Program-made: the position numbers and the translations under genes
Notes under the pieces: model-generated
The model's input: only the letters and a program-made list of their open reading frames with translations
What the model was told of the DNA's origin: nothing
Database searches by the model: none
Shown here: piece by piece, positions 1 to 8,967 of the stretch
How the letters are laid out: each line of letters begins with the position of its first letter
How positions within the stretch are numbered: the first letter of the stretch is position 1
Assembly (NCBI GenBank): GCA_964410665.1
Contig: CAYPIE010000003.1
Coordinates: forward strand, 124,001 to 188,000
DNA length: 64,000 bases
Direction of reading: 5' to 3'
Origin: CAYPIE01 sp964410665
GTDB lineage: Bacteria; Planctomycetota; Planctomycetia; Gemmatales; Gemmataceae

Positions 1-1318
1 TCTGACCTTCGCTCAGTTCGCCCTCCGCAAGCTCGGTGAACTTACTGTCACTCAAGCCAGTCCACACTTCGATGGCCCGCAGGAATTGCCCTTGCTGCAC
101 CCAAACATGACGTCGCTTACTGTTCTTGCGTGCCGCTGCCCGCTCCGACGCGGAAGGAACGGCGGATTGCGTTGACTGTTCCTCATCGGGGTCGATGACC
201 CGCTCCGCACCGTCTAGGATCGGCCGGTCATTGGGATGCACCTGTTCGCGCTCCGGATAGAAGCGTAATGCCCCGTTGGGGATTTTGAGAACGCCATCGA
301 CCTTGGCGATTTGAAAGGATAGGTTCGCCGTCATCCCGGGAAACAGCTTCAGGTCGGGGTTGGTGGTCGAGACGACCACCGGGTAGGTGACCACGTTTTG
401 GGTGGTGGTGGCATTGCGGCGGATCTCCTTGATGGTCCCCTCGAACAAATCGTCGGGGTACGCGTCGACGGTGAACTGTACCGGCTGGCCTTTGGCTTGG
501 GCCCGACGTATGAGCCCGATGTCGGCCTCATCCACAGAGGCGTACACGTACATTTCCTCGCGCATACGTGGGGCAATGATGAACAATTCAGGGGCCTGGA
601 ATGCCGACGCAAGGCTTGCTCCATCATCCACCTTGCGGTCGATGATAATCCCGGGCACCGGCGGGTAAATCTTTGTATACTCGAGATTGGTTTTCGAGTT
701 TTTCAAGTTGCCCCTGGACTGCGACACCGCGGCTTGGGCCTGTTCCACCGAGGCTTCGGCCTGCAACACTGCTGCTTCAGCCACCTTCTTCTGCTGCTTG
801 AGCGATTCGGCGGAATATTTGTATTGGTCCATCTCGGCCTGGGAGATGAACCTGGGATCTTTGTCCCGCAGTTGTTGGGCCCGACGATAATCCCGCGCGG
901 CCTGATCGAGAAGAGCTTGAATGCGGTCGACATCGGCCCTCTGGCTGTTCAGAGTAGCCTTCGCACTACGAACCGCCGCAAGGTCGCGTTCCAACGAAGC
1001 CATGTCACGGTCGTATGTTGCCTCATACAACCGCGGGTCAATCTCGGCCAGCAGGTCGTCAGTTTCGACCTCGTCGTTGAAGTCGGCGTGTACCTTCAGG
1101 ATCGGCCCGGACACGATCGCCCCGACTAGCACCTTCCGAACCGGTTCAATGGTGCCGGTGGAGTTGACCACCTCGACGATACCGCCTCGCGCGACGGGCT
1201 CTTCGCGGTAGGTGACCTGTCTACGTTGTTTCAGGAACGCCGAGACTGGAACATACGCCCCATAGCCGATCCCGCCGATGACCGTCAGAATCAAAAAACG
1301 CTTTAGCCAACGACGCAT
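1..1318 (-). CDS. MacA/HlyD-type efflux periplasmic adaptor subunit (3' end cut by window)
   Basis: This is the periplasmic adaptor of a tripartite or ABC-type (MacAB-like) efflux pump, anchored in the inner membrane and bridging to an outer-membrane channel. I translated it by hand: the ATG is at 1318 and the frame stays open for 439 codons to the left edge, so the C-terminus lies outside the window. The N-terminus is MRRWLKRFLILTVIGG, a basic stretch plus a transmembrane anchor. A lipoyl/barrel-sandwich half motif (VSGPILKVHADFNDEV) follows at about residues 60-80. A long alpha-helical hairpin rich in Ala, Gln and Lys covers about 90-200. A beta-barrel region (FPGMTANLSFQ) follows further on. 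The macB permease/ATPase would be expected to the left. The upstream neighbour is the PII gene on the same strand, 90 bp away, and a functional link to it is unlikely. Family assignment is solid; the transported substrate is unknown. Confidence 0.85.
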   Translation of the reverse strand, partial: MRRWLKRFLILTVIGGIGYGAYVPVSAFLKQRRQVTYREEPVARGGIVEVVNSTGTIEPVRKVLVGAIVSGPILKVHADFNDEVETDDLLAEIDPRLYEATYDRDMASLERDLAAVRSAKATLNSQRADVDRIQALLDQAARDYRRAQQLRDKDPRFISQAEMDQYKYSAESLKQQKKVAEAAVLQAEASVEQAQAAVSQSRGNLKNSKTNLEYTKIYPPVPGIIIDRKVDDGASLASAFQAPELFIIAPRMREEMYVYASVDEADIGLIRRAQAKGQPVQFTVDAYPDDLFEGTIKEIRRNATTTQNVVTYPVVVSTTNPDLKLFPGMTANLSFQIAKVDGVLKIPNGALRFYPEREQVHPNDRPILDGAERVIDPDEEQSTQSAVPSASERAAARKNSKRRHVWVQQGQFLRAIEVWTGLSDSKFTELAEGELSEGQ

Positions 1319-1408
1319 GGATGAACCCTCTGCTCAGAACTCCCCGGAGACCTGAATAATACCAGGATCGGGAAGCCCGGGTTTCGCCCAAGGCCGGTCA
1401 GCAGGGGC

Positions 1409-1762
1409 TCATGGCCCGATTGCGGTAGGTCCACGCTCACCGGTACGAATCCGGACACAATCCTCAAGAGCCAATACGAATATTTTGCCATCCCCCACTT
1501 GGCCCGTTTCGGTCGACCGTCCGGCATGAACAATGGCTTCAATCGCAGCTTCGGTAAAGGCCTCGTTGACGGCAATTTCGAGTTTGACCTTGGGCAATAA
1601 TCGGGTTTGGATCTCCGTACCGCGATAGACCTCCGTATAGCCTCGCTGTCGCCCACACCCACGCACATCGGAAACGGTCATCAGGTAGATATCACACCCA
1701 TTCAAGGCTTCTTGGACGGCTTCAAGCCGCTCTGGGCGAATAATGGCCACGATCATTTTCAT
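1409..1762 (-). CDS. glnB: Nitrogen regulatory protein P-II
   Basis: PII signalling protein, a trimer that senses 2-oxoglutarate and ATP/ADP and gates AmtB or modulates nitrogen enzymes. The protein has 117 residues, close to the usual 112, starting MKMIVAIIRPERLEAV. The start at 1762 is chosen because it begins exactly at the PII fold and overlaps the amt stop by 4 bp (ATGA), which is the classic amtB-glnK coupling. The T-loop reads GRQRGYTEVYRGTEI and the B-loop GQVGDGKIFVL. The residue at position 51, the tyrosine that is uridylylated in enterobacterial PII, is isoleucine here, while Tyr46 is kept. Regulation by GlnD uridylylation at Tyr51 is therefore not possible, though ligand-driven control of the transporter should still work. 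It could equally be named glnK, because of its amt linkage. Confidence 0.93.
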   Translation of the reverse strand: MKMIVAIIRPERLEAVQEALNGCDIYLMTVSDVRGCGRQRGYTEVYRGTEIQTRLLPKVKLEIAVNEAFTEAAIEAIVHAGRSTETGQVGDGKIFVLALEDCVRIRTGERGPTAIGP

Positions 1763-3498
1763 ACCGGACTCCCTTCGAATCCGACCGGGTTGGCTTTCTC
1801 GGGCCATTCGACGCGCACGGTAATCGGCAAGCCTGCGAGTTGATCTTCGAAAAGGGCACGCAAGGCGGAGCTTATCGTATAAGGATCGCCATCCCGGAAA
1901 TAAAAGGTATTCCCTTGCATAGTACTGAAGGAAGGGTAGACAGTGCGGAAATTGGGGATCGGGCCACCCTCCCGGGGCTGGCATAAGGCCGACCAGGCCT
2001 GCAAAATCTCATCGGGTTCTGCTCCCACGATCGACACCGCAAAGCGCGTGGAACCATCAGGGGGAGCCTTTGCAACCCTTGGTTCTGTTGCATCAGCCCG
2101 GACAGGCAATTCCTCGCCGTACTCGAAATCAAAACCAACCTCTCCATGCTCGGAGCGATCTAATCCATCAATCTCTTCTTGCTCGGTGGCATTGAACCCC
2201 CAAATGACATCCACCAGCTTAATCAACAGGAAGCTGACCCCAAACGCATAGAGCACGGCGATCAACGATGCCTGAGTTTGAATCCACACCTGATTGGGGT
2301 TCCCATCCAGCAATCCGCCAGTGCCTCCCACTTGTTCGAATGCAAACACGCCAACGAGAATCGAGCCCACCAAGCCTCCGACACCATGAACGCCGAACGC
2401 ATCAAGCGAGTCATCATACTTCAGAGCATTTTTGACCAGGACCACGGCGACATAACAGACTAGACTCGAGATCGCACCGATCGCTAGACCACCCCAAGGA
2501 TAGACAAAGCCTGCAGCGGGTGTTACCCCCACGAGCCCGGCAATAAACCCAGAGGCGATCCCCAAAGCTGTTGGCTTACCGCGGTGAAACCATTCCACGA
2601 TAAGCCAGACCAAACCGGCGGCTGCAGCACCCGCTTGGGTGACCGCAAATGCATTACTGGCACTGCTATTGCTACCGATCGCACTCCCAGCATTAAATCC
2701 GAACCAACCAAACCAGAGCAGAGTGGCCCCCAGCAATGTGAACACCAGCCCACTTGGAGCATGCGGATGTTCAGGATAGCCGCGACGTTTTCGCAGTAGA
2801 AGCGCGCCCGCCAGACCTGCCAGACCTGCGGCGATGTGCACCACCGTTCCTCCCGCGAAATCCAAGGCTCCCATGCTCCCGATCCAGCCGACAGGCGTAC
2901 TGCCCGGCCCCTGAGCACTGACAGCCTGCCACCAGTCCAGTGCCCATACCCAGTGGGCAAGCGGGCAGTAAACCAACGTGACCCACAGCACAATGAATAG
3001 ACAATACGGCCCAAAGCGGATGCGCTCTGCAAAAGCTCCACTGATCAAGGCCGGGGTCAAGATGGCAAACATCCCCTGGAACATCGCATGGAGATAGATC
3101 GGAATCGTCCCACCCGGCAACAGCTGTCCTGGAGCGATGCCTTGCAGACAGAACAGGTCACTATTCCAGCCAATCAATCCCGACTGTTCCCCACCCAAGA
3201 TTGGAGTGCCAAAGGCAAGAGCATAACCCAAAACAATCCAATAGACCCCAACGAGTGCCAGCGCGGCGATCGAGTGCATCATCGTGGCCAGAATATTTTT
3301 CCCACGAACCATACCGCCGTAAAACAGTGCCAAACCAGGTACCATCAGCATGACCAACGCCGTAGCCACTAGCATCCAAGCAGTATCACCGGGGTCGGCG
3401 CTCTCAACTTCGGCAGCAGCCAGGTGAGCCGGTGGTAGAACCATCCCTAGCAGTAGCGTCAACCACCACCGGTAGGAAGAAAAACACGAACACGACAC
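1759..3498 (-). CDS. amt: Ammonium transporter (Amt family) with signal peptide and C-terminal extension
   Basis: Ammonium/ammonia channel of the inner membrane. I place the start at GTG 3498, not at the longer in-frame ATG at 3705, because an AGGAGGT box lies 6 nt upstream and the resulting protein begins with a good signal peptide (SSYRWWLTLLLGMVLPPAHLAAA). That gives 579 residues. The Amt core, with about eleven membrane helices, covers roughly residues 38-450. The pore twin histidines are visible in GGTVVHIAAGLAG and FGVHGVGGLVG, and the signature AFAERIRFG is present. After the normal cytoplasmic tail (EEIDGLDRSEHGE) the protein continues for about 120 residues (459-579) in a domain I do not recognise, ending at the PII start. 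It is coupled to glnB by a 4-bp overlap, so both are likely transcribed together and the PII protein likely gates the channel. Confidence 0.93.
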   Translation of the reverse strand: MSCSCFSSYRWWLTLLLGMVLPPAHLAAAEVESADPGDTAWMLVATALVMLMVPGLALFYGGMVRGKNILATMMHSIAALALVGVYWIVLGYALAFGTPILGGEQSGLIGWNSDLFCLQGIAPGQLLPGGTIPIYLHAMFQGMFAILTPALISGAFAERIRFGPYCLFIVLWVTLVYCPLAHWVWALDWWQAVSAQGPGSTPVGWIGSMGALDFAGGTVVHIAAGLAGLAGALLLRKRRGYPEHPHAPSGLVFTLLGATLLWFGWFGFNAGSAIGSNSSASNAFAVTQAGAAAAGLVWLIVEWFHRGKPTALGIASGFIAGLVGVTPAAGFVYPWGGLAIGAISSLVCYVAVVLVKNALKYDDSLDAFGVHGVGGLVGSILVGVFAFEQVGGTGGLLDGNPNQVWIQTQASLIAVLYAFGVSFLLIKLVDVIWGFNATEQEEIDGLDRSEHGEVGFDFEYGEELPVRADATEPRVAKAPPDGSTRFAVSIVGAEPDEILQAWSALCQPREGGPIPNFRTVYPSFSTMQGNTFYFRDGDPYTISSALRALFEDQLAGLPITVRVEWPEKANPVGFEGSPV

Positions 3499-3504
3499 GG
3501 GAGG

Positions 3505-3511
3505 ACCTCCT
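3505..3511 (-). promoter_or_regulatory. Shine-Dalgarno site fixing the amt GTG start
   Basis: On the minus strand the sequence is AGGAGGT followed by six bases and GTG at 3498. It is the strongest ribosome-binding match near the 5' end of amt, and it excludes the 69-residue upstream extension, which is of low complexity and lacks a membrane or signal segment. Confidence 0.75.
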
Positions 3512-3864
3512 GTGGAACCGGGTGTTGACGAGGGAATAGACTCCAATCGAGGCGAGTTTGTCCCGGGAAGATGCAAATGACAGAGCATCTGAGTGAAAAA
3601 CTGCTGCTGGAACATTTTCGCATCGATTTTGCCAACAACACGTGCAATCTTCGCGCCTCGTGGGCTGAGCTGTTCAATCTCTGTAGAGAAAGCATGCTCC
3701 GTCACGCTGTCTTCCTGGGCAGCTCTTGCTCAGACATCTTGCATTCAAAACTAGCATTGCTCGGGGCTTGACTTCTTTTCGTAGAAACTCACGATCTTTG
3801 CATTACTATTTGCTCTTGATGCTCCTAGACATAATGAAATAGCTTCCCTCTTTGACCAGTGCAC

Positions 3865-3870
3865 AAGGAG
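3865..3870 (+). promoter_or_regulatory. Shine-Dalgarno site supporting a TTG start for rarD
   Basis: AAGGAG lies six bases upstream of TTG 3877. The alternative in-frame GTG at 3859 has no comparable site and would place this AAGGAG inside the coding region. Confidence 0.6.
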
Positions 3871-3876
3871 TATCTC

Positions 3877-4836
3877 TTGCAAGCAGATCCACGCGGTCGA
3901 ATTGTCAGTGGGCTATTTTATGGTATTGCTGCATACGCTTGGTGGGGACTTGTCCCTCTGTATTTCAAGGCGGTCGCTGAAGTTCCACCCGTAGAACTGG
4001 TCATGCAGCGAGTCTTTTGGACAGCGACCATGCTGATGGGCATTCTGACCCTGTGGAACCGTTGGCACCTGGTGGGCAGGGCCCTGCGAACACCAGGAAC
4101 GTTCCGATTGCTGCTGTTGAGTACCGGCTTAATTGCCATCAACTGGTTCACGTTCTTGTACGGTGTCATCACCGAACGAGTCTTGCAGACAAGTCTTGGT
4201 TACTTCATCACGCCTCTGCTCTCTGCAGGACTGGGCATTCTGGTATTTCAAGAGCGACTTCGGCCTTGGCAATGGCTCGCCCTTGGTATGGCTATCGCCG
4301 GGGTTACCGTATTGATAGTAGGAAGTGGCAGTCTCCCTTGGATTGCTCTAACGCTGGCCTGTTCTTTTGGGCTCTATGGAATGGTACGCAAGCGTGCTGG
4401 AGTCGATGGCTTCACGGGATTGACGATTGAAACGCTTTTATTGCTGCCGCTTGCCATGGTGTATTTGACGTATCGAGCTTCGACCACTGGAATGGTATTT
4501 GCGCAGCAGCGTCTAAGTTTAGATTTGCTTCTTATTTTTTCCGGCCCGGTTACTGCGGTACCACTGATCTGTTTTGCTCAGGCAGTGGTTCGAGTGCGGC
4601 TCACCACGATTGGCTTCTTGCAGTACTTATCACCGACCATGGCATTTTTTCTGGCCGTCCTCGCGTTCGATGAAGTGTTCACCACGTTTCACGCACTTAG
4701 CTTCGGACTGATTTGGGTAGGAATTGTGTTGTTCCTCGTTGATACGGCCCGCTCTAGCAGTTTACCCCAACGCGAAGATGCATCAGCTCCCCCGATCGAA
4801 GAGGATACTCTGGTGCCTCAGGTCGAGGCTTGCTAA
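3877..4836 (+). CDS. rarD: RarD-type EamA/DMT family permease
   Basis: Ten-helix inner-membrane transporter of the drug/metabolite superfamily, matching the RarD subgroup (chloramphenicol-sensitive protein). The start region GLFYGIAAYAWWGLVPLYFKAV closely follows the RarD opening G-x-AYxxWGxxPLYFK. The second half keeps the repeat (GFLQYLSPTMAFFLAVLAF) and ends with a hydrophilic tail rich in Glu and Pro. The protein has about 319 residues from the TTG at 3877, close to the family norm of about 300; a GTG at 3859 would add six residues. The substrate of RarD proteins is not established. It stands alone between the amt promoter region and an LRR gene 251 bp downstream. The family call is strong; the physiological role is unknown. 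Confidence 0.85.
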   Translation: MQADPRGRIVSGLFYGIAAYAWWGLVPLYFKAVAEVPPVELVMQRVFWTATMLMGILTLWNRWHLVGRALRTPGTFRLLLLSTGLIAINWFTFLYGVITERVLQTSLGYFITPLLSAGLGILVFQERLRPWQWLALGMAIAGVTVLIVGSGSLPWIALTLACSFGLYGMVRKRAGVDGFTGLTIETLLLLPLAMVYLTYRASTTGMVFAQQRLSLDLLLIFSGPVTAVPLICFAQAVVRVRLTTIGFLQYLSPTMAFFLAVLAFDEVFTTFHALSFGLIWVGIVLFLVDTARSSSLPQREDASAPPIEEDTLVPQVEAC

Positions 4837-5087
4837 GTCCGATCAACCAGCTCACGCTTGCTCGATGCACTTGTGTCAAACGTCGGTACATCTTCGCTTG
4901 AATAGAGGCCTTTCCGGATTGAAGCGTGAAAAATTACCGGTCCTACTTGCCCGTCCGAAAGCGGCAGGATAAGTTCATTTCTCATCAAACGCGTACCGAT
5001 GCACTCCTCGGCGCCGCGGCCTCATGGAACGAAGGCACGCGCCAGCCGTGCCCGGGCTTCCTTCGGACTAGGCGGACGGAACTACCC

Positions 5088-6419
5088 ATGCACGAGCACG
5101 ACGCTTTTCTGGATACGATTTGCGCTCGTCCTGACGATGATTTGCCCCGGCTAATTTATGCCGACTATCTTGAGGATCAGGGCGATCCGGCCTTTTTCGC
5201 TCAGGCGGAGTTTATTCGACTGCAGATCCGTCGGGCGAATCTTTCTTGGAACGACCCTATCCGAGATGGGTGTTTACGCCGCGAGCAGGTTCTCTGGAAC
5301 TGCTATGGCAACGCTTGGACGTCGACGCCCCAATGGGCTGTTGCACGCCGTCGTCTACGTAGTCGCAAGGGAGTGTGGGACAACATTCATTGGGAGTTTG
5401 ACCGTGGATTCGTGTCTCGACTCAGTTTAACGGTGGAGGACTTCCTTCAAACTAAAGACCATCTTTTTCAAGCCCTCCCCGTGCGAGACGCCATTTTCCG
5501 GCCATCGCCAACCGCCCGAGAGTTGATCCCAGCGCTTGCAGATTCGCCCAAACTCCGCCACCTTCGACGCTTGCGACTGGCACCTCCCAGCATTGGCCAA
5601 CTCGCTCTCGGTGATCAGGGTTTAGCAGAATTACTCCAATCCCCGCACCTGAGCCAACTTATCAGTCTTGATCTTGATCGCCAGTTACTCACGGATCGAT
5701 CGATGGAAATCCTCCAAGCATGGCCGGGCTATCGTCGGTTACGCGTTTTTCGGCTCGCACAGAATCGACCCAGTCTTCTCTGCCCGGAGCCAGTCCGTGG
5801 ATTAGCCTTGGCCGAGTTCTTCCAACGAACGCCTCCCTTGGCCATTGAGCAGCTCCACTTGGAGAATGTCGTCCTGTCGCCACAGGATCTTGAACGGCTT
5901 GCACAACAACACTTGCCCCACCTGCAGGAGCTCGCCTTAAACCGAGCCGGAGTCAACGAAATGGTCCTCAGCAGTCTAGGCCGACTTCATTGCTGGCCTG
6001 CTTTGATCCGCTTCCAGTTACGGAACAATCGTCTAGATCCAGAAGCGGCCTCGGAGTTCCGCCATGCCTCTTGGCTCCGACAGATTCGTTCGCTCGATCT
6101 TGCCTCGAATCAGCTACGTGATCTTGGGGTAGCACGTCTTGTGACTTGCACGAAATTCGAGCACCTCGAACAGCTGGTCCTGCGGAAAAACCGACTCGGG
6201 CCCTACGCTGCTCGAGCCTTAGTGGAAGCAAGCCATCTGACTCGGCTGCGAAGCCTCGATCTCTCGCACAATCACTTAGGTCAAGAGGGCACTCAATTGC
6301 TCGCGCGGCCCTCGCGGCTGACCCACCTACAACTCCTCGATGTTCGAAAAAATGCACTCTCGAATCGCGAACGTCATCGACTACGTGAAGAAGTTGCATC
6401 GTTCTGCTGTCGAGTTTAA
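5088..6419 (+). CDS. TIGR02996 repeat-companion domain protein with leucine-rich repeats
   Basis: 443 residues. I start it at ATG 5088, where the protein begins with the TIGR02996 signature (MHEHDAFLDTICARPDDDLPR, then LIYADYLEDQGDP). This short domain is typical of Gemmata-type planctomycetes and usually precedes repeats. From about residue 180 onward come irregular leucine-rich repeats of the ribonuclease-inhibitor style (for example LRSLDLSHNHLGQEGTQLLA, LQLLDVRKNALSN), with about seven units to the C-terminus. There is no signal peptide or membrane segment, so it is probably cytoplasmic and a protein-interaction scaffold. The longer open frame from 4926 looks like non-coding extension. 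Function is unknown; domain assignment is secure. Confidence 0.85.
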   Translation: MHEHDAFLDTICARPDDDLPRLIYADYLEDQGDPAFFAQAEFIRLQIRRANLSWNDPIRDGCLRREQVLWNCYGNAWTSTPQWAVARRRLRSRKGVWDNIHWEFDRGFVSRLSLTVEDFLQTKDHLFQALPVRDAIFRPSPTARELIPALADSPKLRHLRRLRLAPPSIGQLALGDQGLAELLQSPHLSQLISLDLDRQLLTDRSMEILQAWPGYRRLRVFRLAQNRPSLLCPEPVRGLALAEFFQRTPPLAIEQLHLENVVLSPQDLERLAQQHLPHLQELALNRAGVNEMVLSSLGRLHCWPALIRFQLRNNRLDPEAASEFRHASWLRQIRSLDLASNQLRDLGVARLVTCTKFEHLEQLVLRKNRLGPYAARALVEASHLTRLRSLDLSHNHLGQEGTQLLARPSRLTHLQLLDVRKNALSNRERHRLREEVASFCCRV

Positions 6420-6533
6420 TGAGTATGTCCATGGGCAAAAAATTGAGCTTAAGCTTGCATCTGTGAGGCAAGATTCTTATGCTATCTATATGAATTCTCC
6501 CGTTCCCCTGCCCTAACGCCCTCGAGGTTGCCC

Positions 6534-7061
6534 ATGCTGGATGCACTTGCCTTCCCCCTGGACAGCCCAAGACAGGAATTCCTCTGGCTGGGAATGCTCT
6601 CAGCGTTCGCGTTGGGCATCACTGCCGGACTGGCCCTTGTGTTCCGCCCCCGACGCGTTGTGCGACGGGGTTCAGATAGTTCGAACAGACATATGTTCCG
6701 CAGATCGGTAGAATTTGACCTAACCTCCGAGTCGGAGCTCCCAGGCACTCTCCCCGAGAAACGCATGGGATTGCGGCGTCGAGGCAATCCGATCCAGGTC
6801 TGGCTCGCACCCTTTGCGAACAACAACGCTTCTTTCACCGGGATGGTCATGGATCGCTCGATTACCGGTCTACGCATCAAGATTCACACCGAAGTGTTGA
6901 CCGGTAACTTCCTGAAAATCCGTAGCATTGACGCACCAGACACGATTCCCTGGGTTGTGATCGAAATTTGTCGGAGCCGCCAACTCGGTCCAGGGCGATG
7001 GGAAATTGGCTGTCGGTTTACCGAACCCTTACCTTGGAACGTCCTATTACTGTTTGGTTGA
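6534..7061 (+). CDS. Membrane-anchored PilZ domain protein
   Basis: 175 residues starting at ATG 6534, chosen because GAGG lies six bases upstream. One transmembrane helix (about residues 18-38, LGMLSAFALGITAGLALVF) is followed by a basic segment and a C-terminal PilZ-like beta barrel. Both parts of the cyclic-di-GMP binding signature are visible: RMGLR (RxxxR) and DRSITGLRI (DxSxxG), about 30 residues further on, followed by an IEICRSR and WEIGCRF pattern usual in PilZ domains. It is therefore a likely c-di-GMP receptor at the inner face of the membrane. No partner gene is adjacent; enolase follows 230 bp later. The output is unknown. Confidence 0.75.
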   Translation: MLDALAFPLDSPRQEFLWLGMLSAFALGITAGLALVFRPRRVVRRGSDSSNRHMFRRSVEFDLTSESELPGTLPEKRMGLRRRGNPIQVWLAPFANNNASFTGMVMDRSITGLRIKIHTEVLTGNFLKIRSIDAPDTIPWVVIEICRSRQLGPGRWEIGCRFTEPLPWNVLLLFG

Positions 7062-7290
7062 ATCGTTGTTTTGTATTTATTTAGTTCCAGCGCTTGATTA
7101 ACCCATTTAGCATGGATCACAAGCTCTTGCAGCTGCCCGAGCATCCGTACCACTGTCCCTCAAAAACCCGATCAAGGAGCGATGACTAATCCGATGCTCA
7201 ACTAGCACCCTTGTCAAGAAGGCAGGAACACGTATGCCTTCTACAGAAATAGCAATGAAGTCACTGCGCCAAGTCGAGACGGGACTCACG

Positions 7291-8592
7291 ATGAGCCGAT
7301 CCAGCATTGCAGCCATCCATGCTCGAGAAATATTAGACAGTCGCGGGAATCCCACAGTGGAGGTCGAAGTACACCTCACCGGAGGCATCCAGGGTCGCGC
7401 TGCGGTGCCCAGTGGCGCCAGTACTGGAGCCCATGAGGCGGTCGAACTACGCGATGGGGATGCCTCTCGGTATTTCGGGAAAGGTACTTCTAAAGCAGTC
7501 CTGCACGTCCATGACGACATCGCCCCAGTCTTGACCGGGAAAGACGTGACCAACCAAGTCGAGATCGATCAGAGCCTGTTGAAACTCGATGGGACTCCAA
7601 ACAAAAACCGACTCGGGGCCAATGCCATCCTGGGTGTGTCGATGGCTTGTGCCCATGCCGCTGCTGCCGCATCCGATCTTCCTCTTTATCGGTATCTTGG
7701 CGGCACCAATGCCAAGGTCTTGCCAGTGCCCTTGATGAATATTCTTAACGGGGGCAAACACGCCGATAACAACATCGACTTCCAGGAATTCATGGTCATG
7801 CCGGTCGGAGCCTCGAGCTTTCGCGAGGCCTTGCGGATGGGCGCGGAGATCTTTCATTCACTCAAGAAAGTTCTCAGCAGCAAAGGCCTGAATACTGCAG
7901 TCGGCGACGAAGGAGGCTTTGCCCCAGATTTACCGGACACCAATTCTGCATTGGAAGTCCTTGCCACTGCAGTCGAAAAAGCCGGGTATCGCTTAGGCGA
8001 ACAAATCGTCTTCGCATTGGATGCTGCCTGCACCGAGCTGTTTGACGAGGCAAAGAAGCACAACAAGGAGGGTTATTGCTTCTTCAAAAGCCAGCCGGAC
8101 CGTATCGCCTCGACCGAAGAGATGATTGCCCTATGGAAGGAATTATGCTCCCAGTGGCCCATCCGCTCCATTGAAGATGGCCTGGCCGAGGACGATTGGG
8201 CAGGCTGGTCGAAACTCACCCGTGAGTTAGGTACCAGTGTTCAAATCGTTGGTGATGATCTATTTGTCACCAATGTTGAACGGCTTCGCCGTGGAGTCAT
8301 CGAGCATGCCGGCAACAGTATTCTGGTCAAGGTCAATCAGATCGGATCACTCACCGAGACCCTTGATGCGATCGAGCTGGCGCGCCGCTCACGATTTACC
8401 ACCATCATCAGTCACCGCAGCGGTGAAACCGAGGATACCAGCATTGCCGATATCGCAGTCGCTGTGAATGCTGGGCAGATCAAAACAGGCTCCGCCAGTC
8501 GAACCGATCGTGTGGCAAAATACAACCAACTGCTGCGGATCGAGGAAGAACTCGGGGAGGCAGCGGTATTTGGAGCAACCCTGCTCGGTTAA
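7291..8592 (+). CDS. eno: Enolase (phosphopyruvate hydratase)
   Basis: Glycolytic enzyme converting 2-phosphoglycerate to phosphoenolpyruvate in the cytoplasm, also often an RNA-degradosome partner. It has 433 residues from ATG 7291, where the sequence starts MSRSSIAAIHAREILDSRGN as in the family. An upstream in-frame ATG at 7234 has a better AGGA box and would add 19 residues, so the true start could be there. Visible motifs are the substrate loop PSGASTGAHEAVELRDGD, the metal and catalytic segments EDGLAEDD and GDDLFVTN, the catalytic lysine in LVKVNQIG, and the signature SHRSGETEDT. Two small membrane-protein genes follow on the same strand, starting 20 and 375 bp after the stop. Confidence 0.97.
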   Translation: MSRSSIAAIHAREILDSRGNPTVEVEVHLTGGIQGRAAVPSGASTGAHEAVELRDGDASRYFGKGTSKAVLHVHDDIAPVLTGKDVTNQVEIDQSLLKLDGTPNKNRLGANAILGVSMACAHAAAAASDLPLYRYLGGTNAKVLPVPLMNILNGGKHADNNIDFQEFMVMPVGASSFREALRMGAEIFHSLKKVLSSKGLNTAVGDEGGFAPDLPDTNSALEVLATAVEKAGYRLGEQIVFALDAACTELFDEAKKHNKEGYCFFKSQPDRIASTEEMIALWKELCSQWPIRSIEDGLAEDDWAGWSKLTRELGTSVQIVGDDLFVTNVERLRRGVIEHAGNSILVKVNQIGSLTETLDAIELARRSRFTTIISHRSGETEDTSIADIAVAVNAGQIKTGSASRTDRVAKYNQLLRIEEELGEAAVFGATLLG

Positions 8593-8612
8593 GCCGCTAT
8601 CTGGAGGGCGGT

Positions 8613-8915
8613 GTGCCACGACTGCTCTACTGGATTGCACTTGGTTGCGGACTTGGTTTCCTTGGACTCGTTGGGCTTTGTCCGTGGCTTGTGAATCTGC
8701 CAAGGAACCGGCTTGAGCAGATCTTATGGCTCTTTGCCCATGACCCGGTGGTTCGGAAAACCAGCATTGCTGCAGGCCTCGGACTTATTGCAACTGCACG
8801 GTTGTTTTTTCGCCAGGGAGTCTTTCCCGAAAGAGAGCAAATCCTGGATGATGCTCCTCTCGAGGAACAGGCCCGTCTTGTCTCCCGACAACATCCGGTT
8901 CGACGCCTGCACTAA
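8613..8915 (+). CDS. Small membrane protein of unknown function
   Basis: 100 residues with a GTG start preceded by GGAGG at 8603-8607. There are two hydrophobic helices, LLYWIALGCGLGFLGLVGLC near the N-terminus and TSIAAGLGLIATARLFF in the middle. The charged C-terminal tail reads PEREQILDDAPLEEQARLVS. It lies 20 bp after eno and on the same strand, so it is probably cotranscribed with enolase. I do not recognise a family. Coding status is supported by the ribosome-binding site, tight spacing and the regular membrane topology. Confidence 0.6.
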   Translation: MPRLLYWIALGCGLGFLGLVGLCPWLVNLPRNRLEQILWLFAHDPVVRKTSIAAGLGLIATARLFFRQGVFPEREQILDDAPLEEQARLVSRQHPVRRLH

Positions 8916-8967
8916 TGGTCCCCGATGACTCCAATATTTTACTCCAAACACTCGAGGCACTCGACTC

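Larger units (their letters stand above)
3499..3876. other. Divergent intergenic region between amt and rarD
   Basis: About 375 bases with no convincing gene. It should hold the promoters of amt-glnB (leftward) and rarD (rightward). A short forward ORF at 3571-3771 lies opposite the rejected amt extension and has no recognisable features. I see TTGACT at 3768 and an AT-rich patch at 3780-3840, but no well-spaced -10 partner, so I do not call a specific promoter. In nitrogen-regulated genes a sigma-54 or NtrC site could be expected; I did not find a clear GG-N10-GC element. Confidence 0.4.

Noticed and set aside
398..1129. Forward ORF of 243 codons at the left edge
   Set aside because: It lies opposite the MacA-type adaptor, whose translation has clear domain motifs over the same bases. 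The forward reading has no recognisable features.
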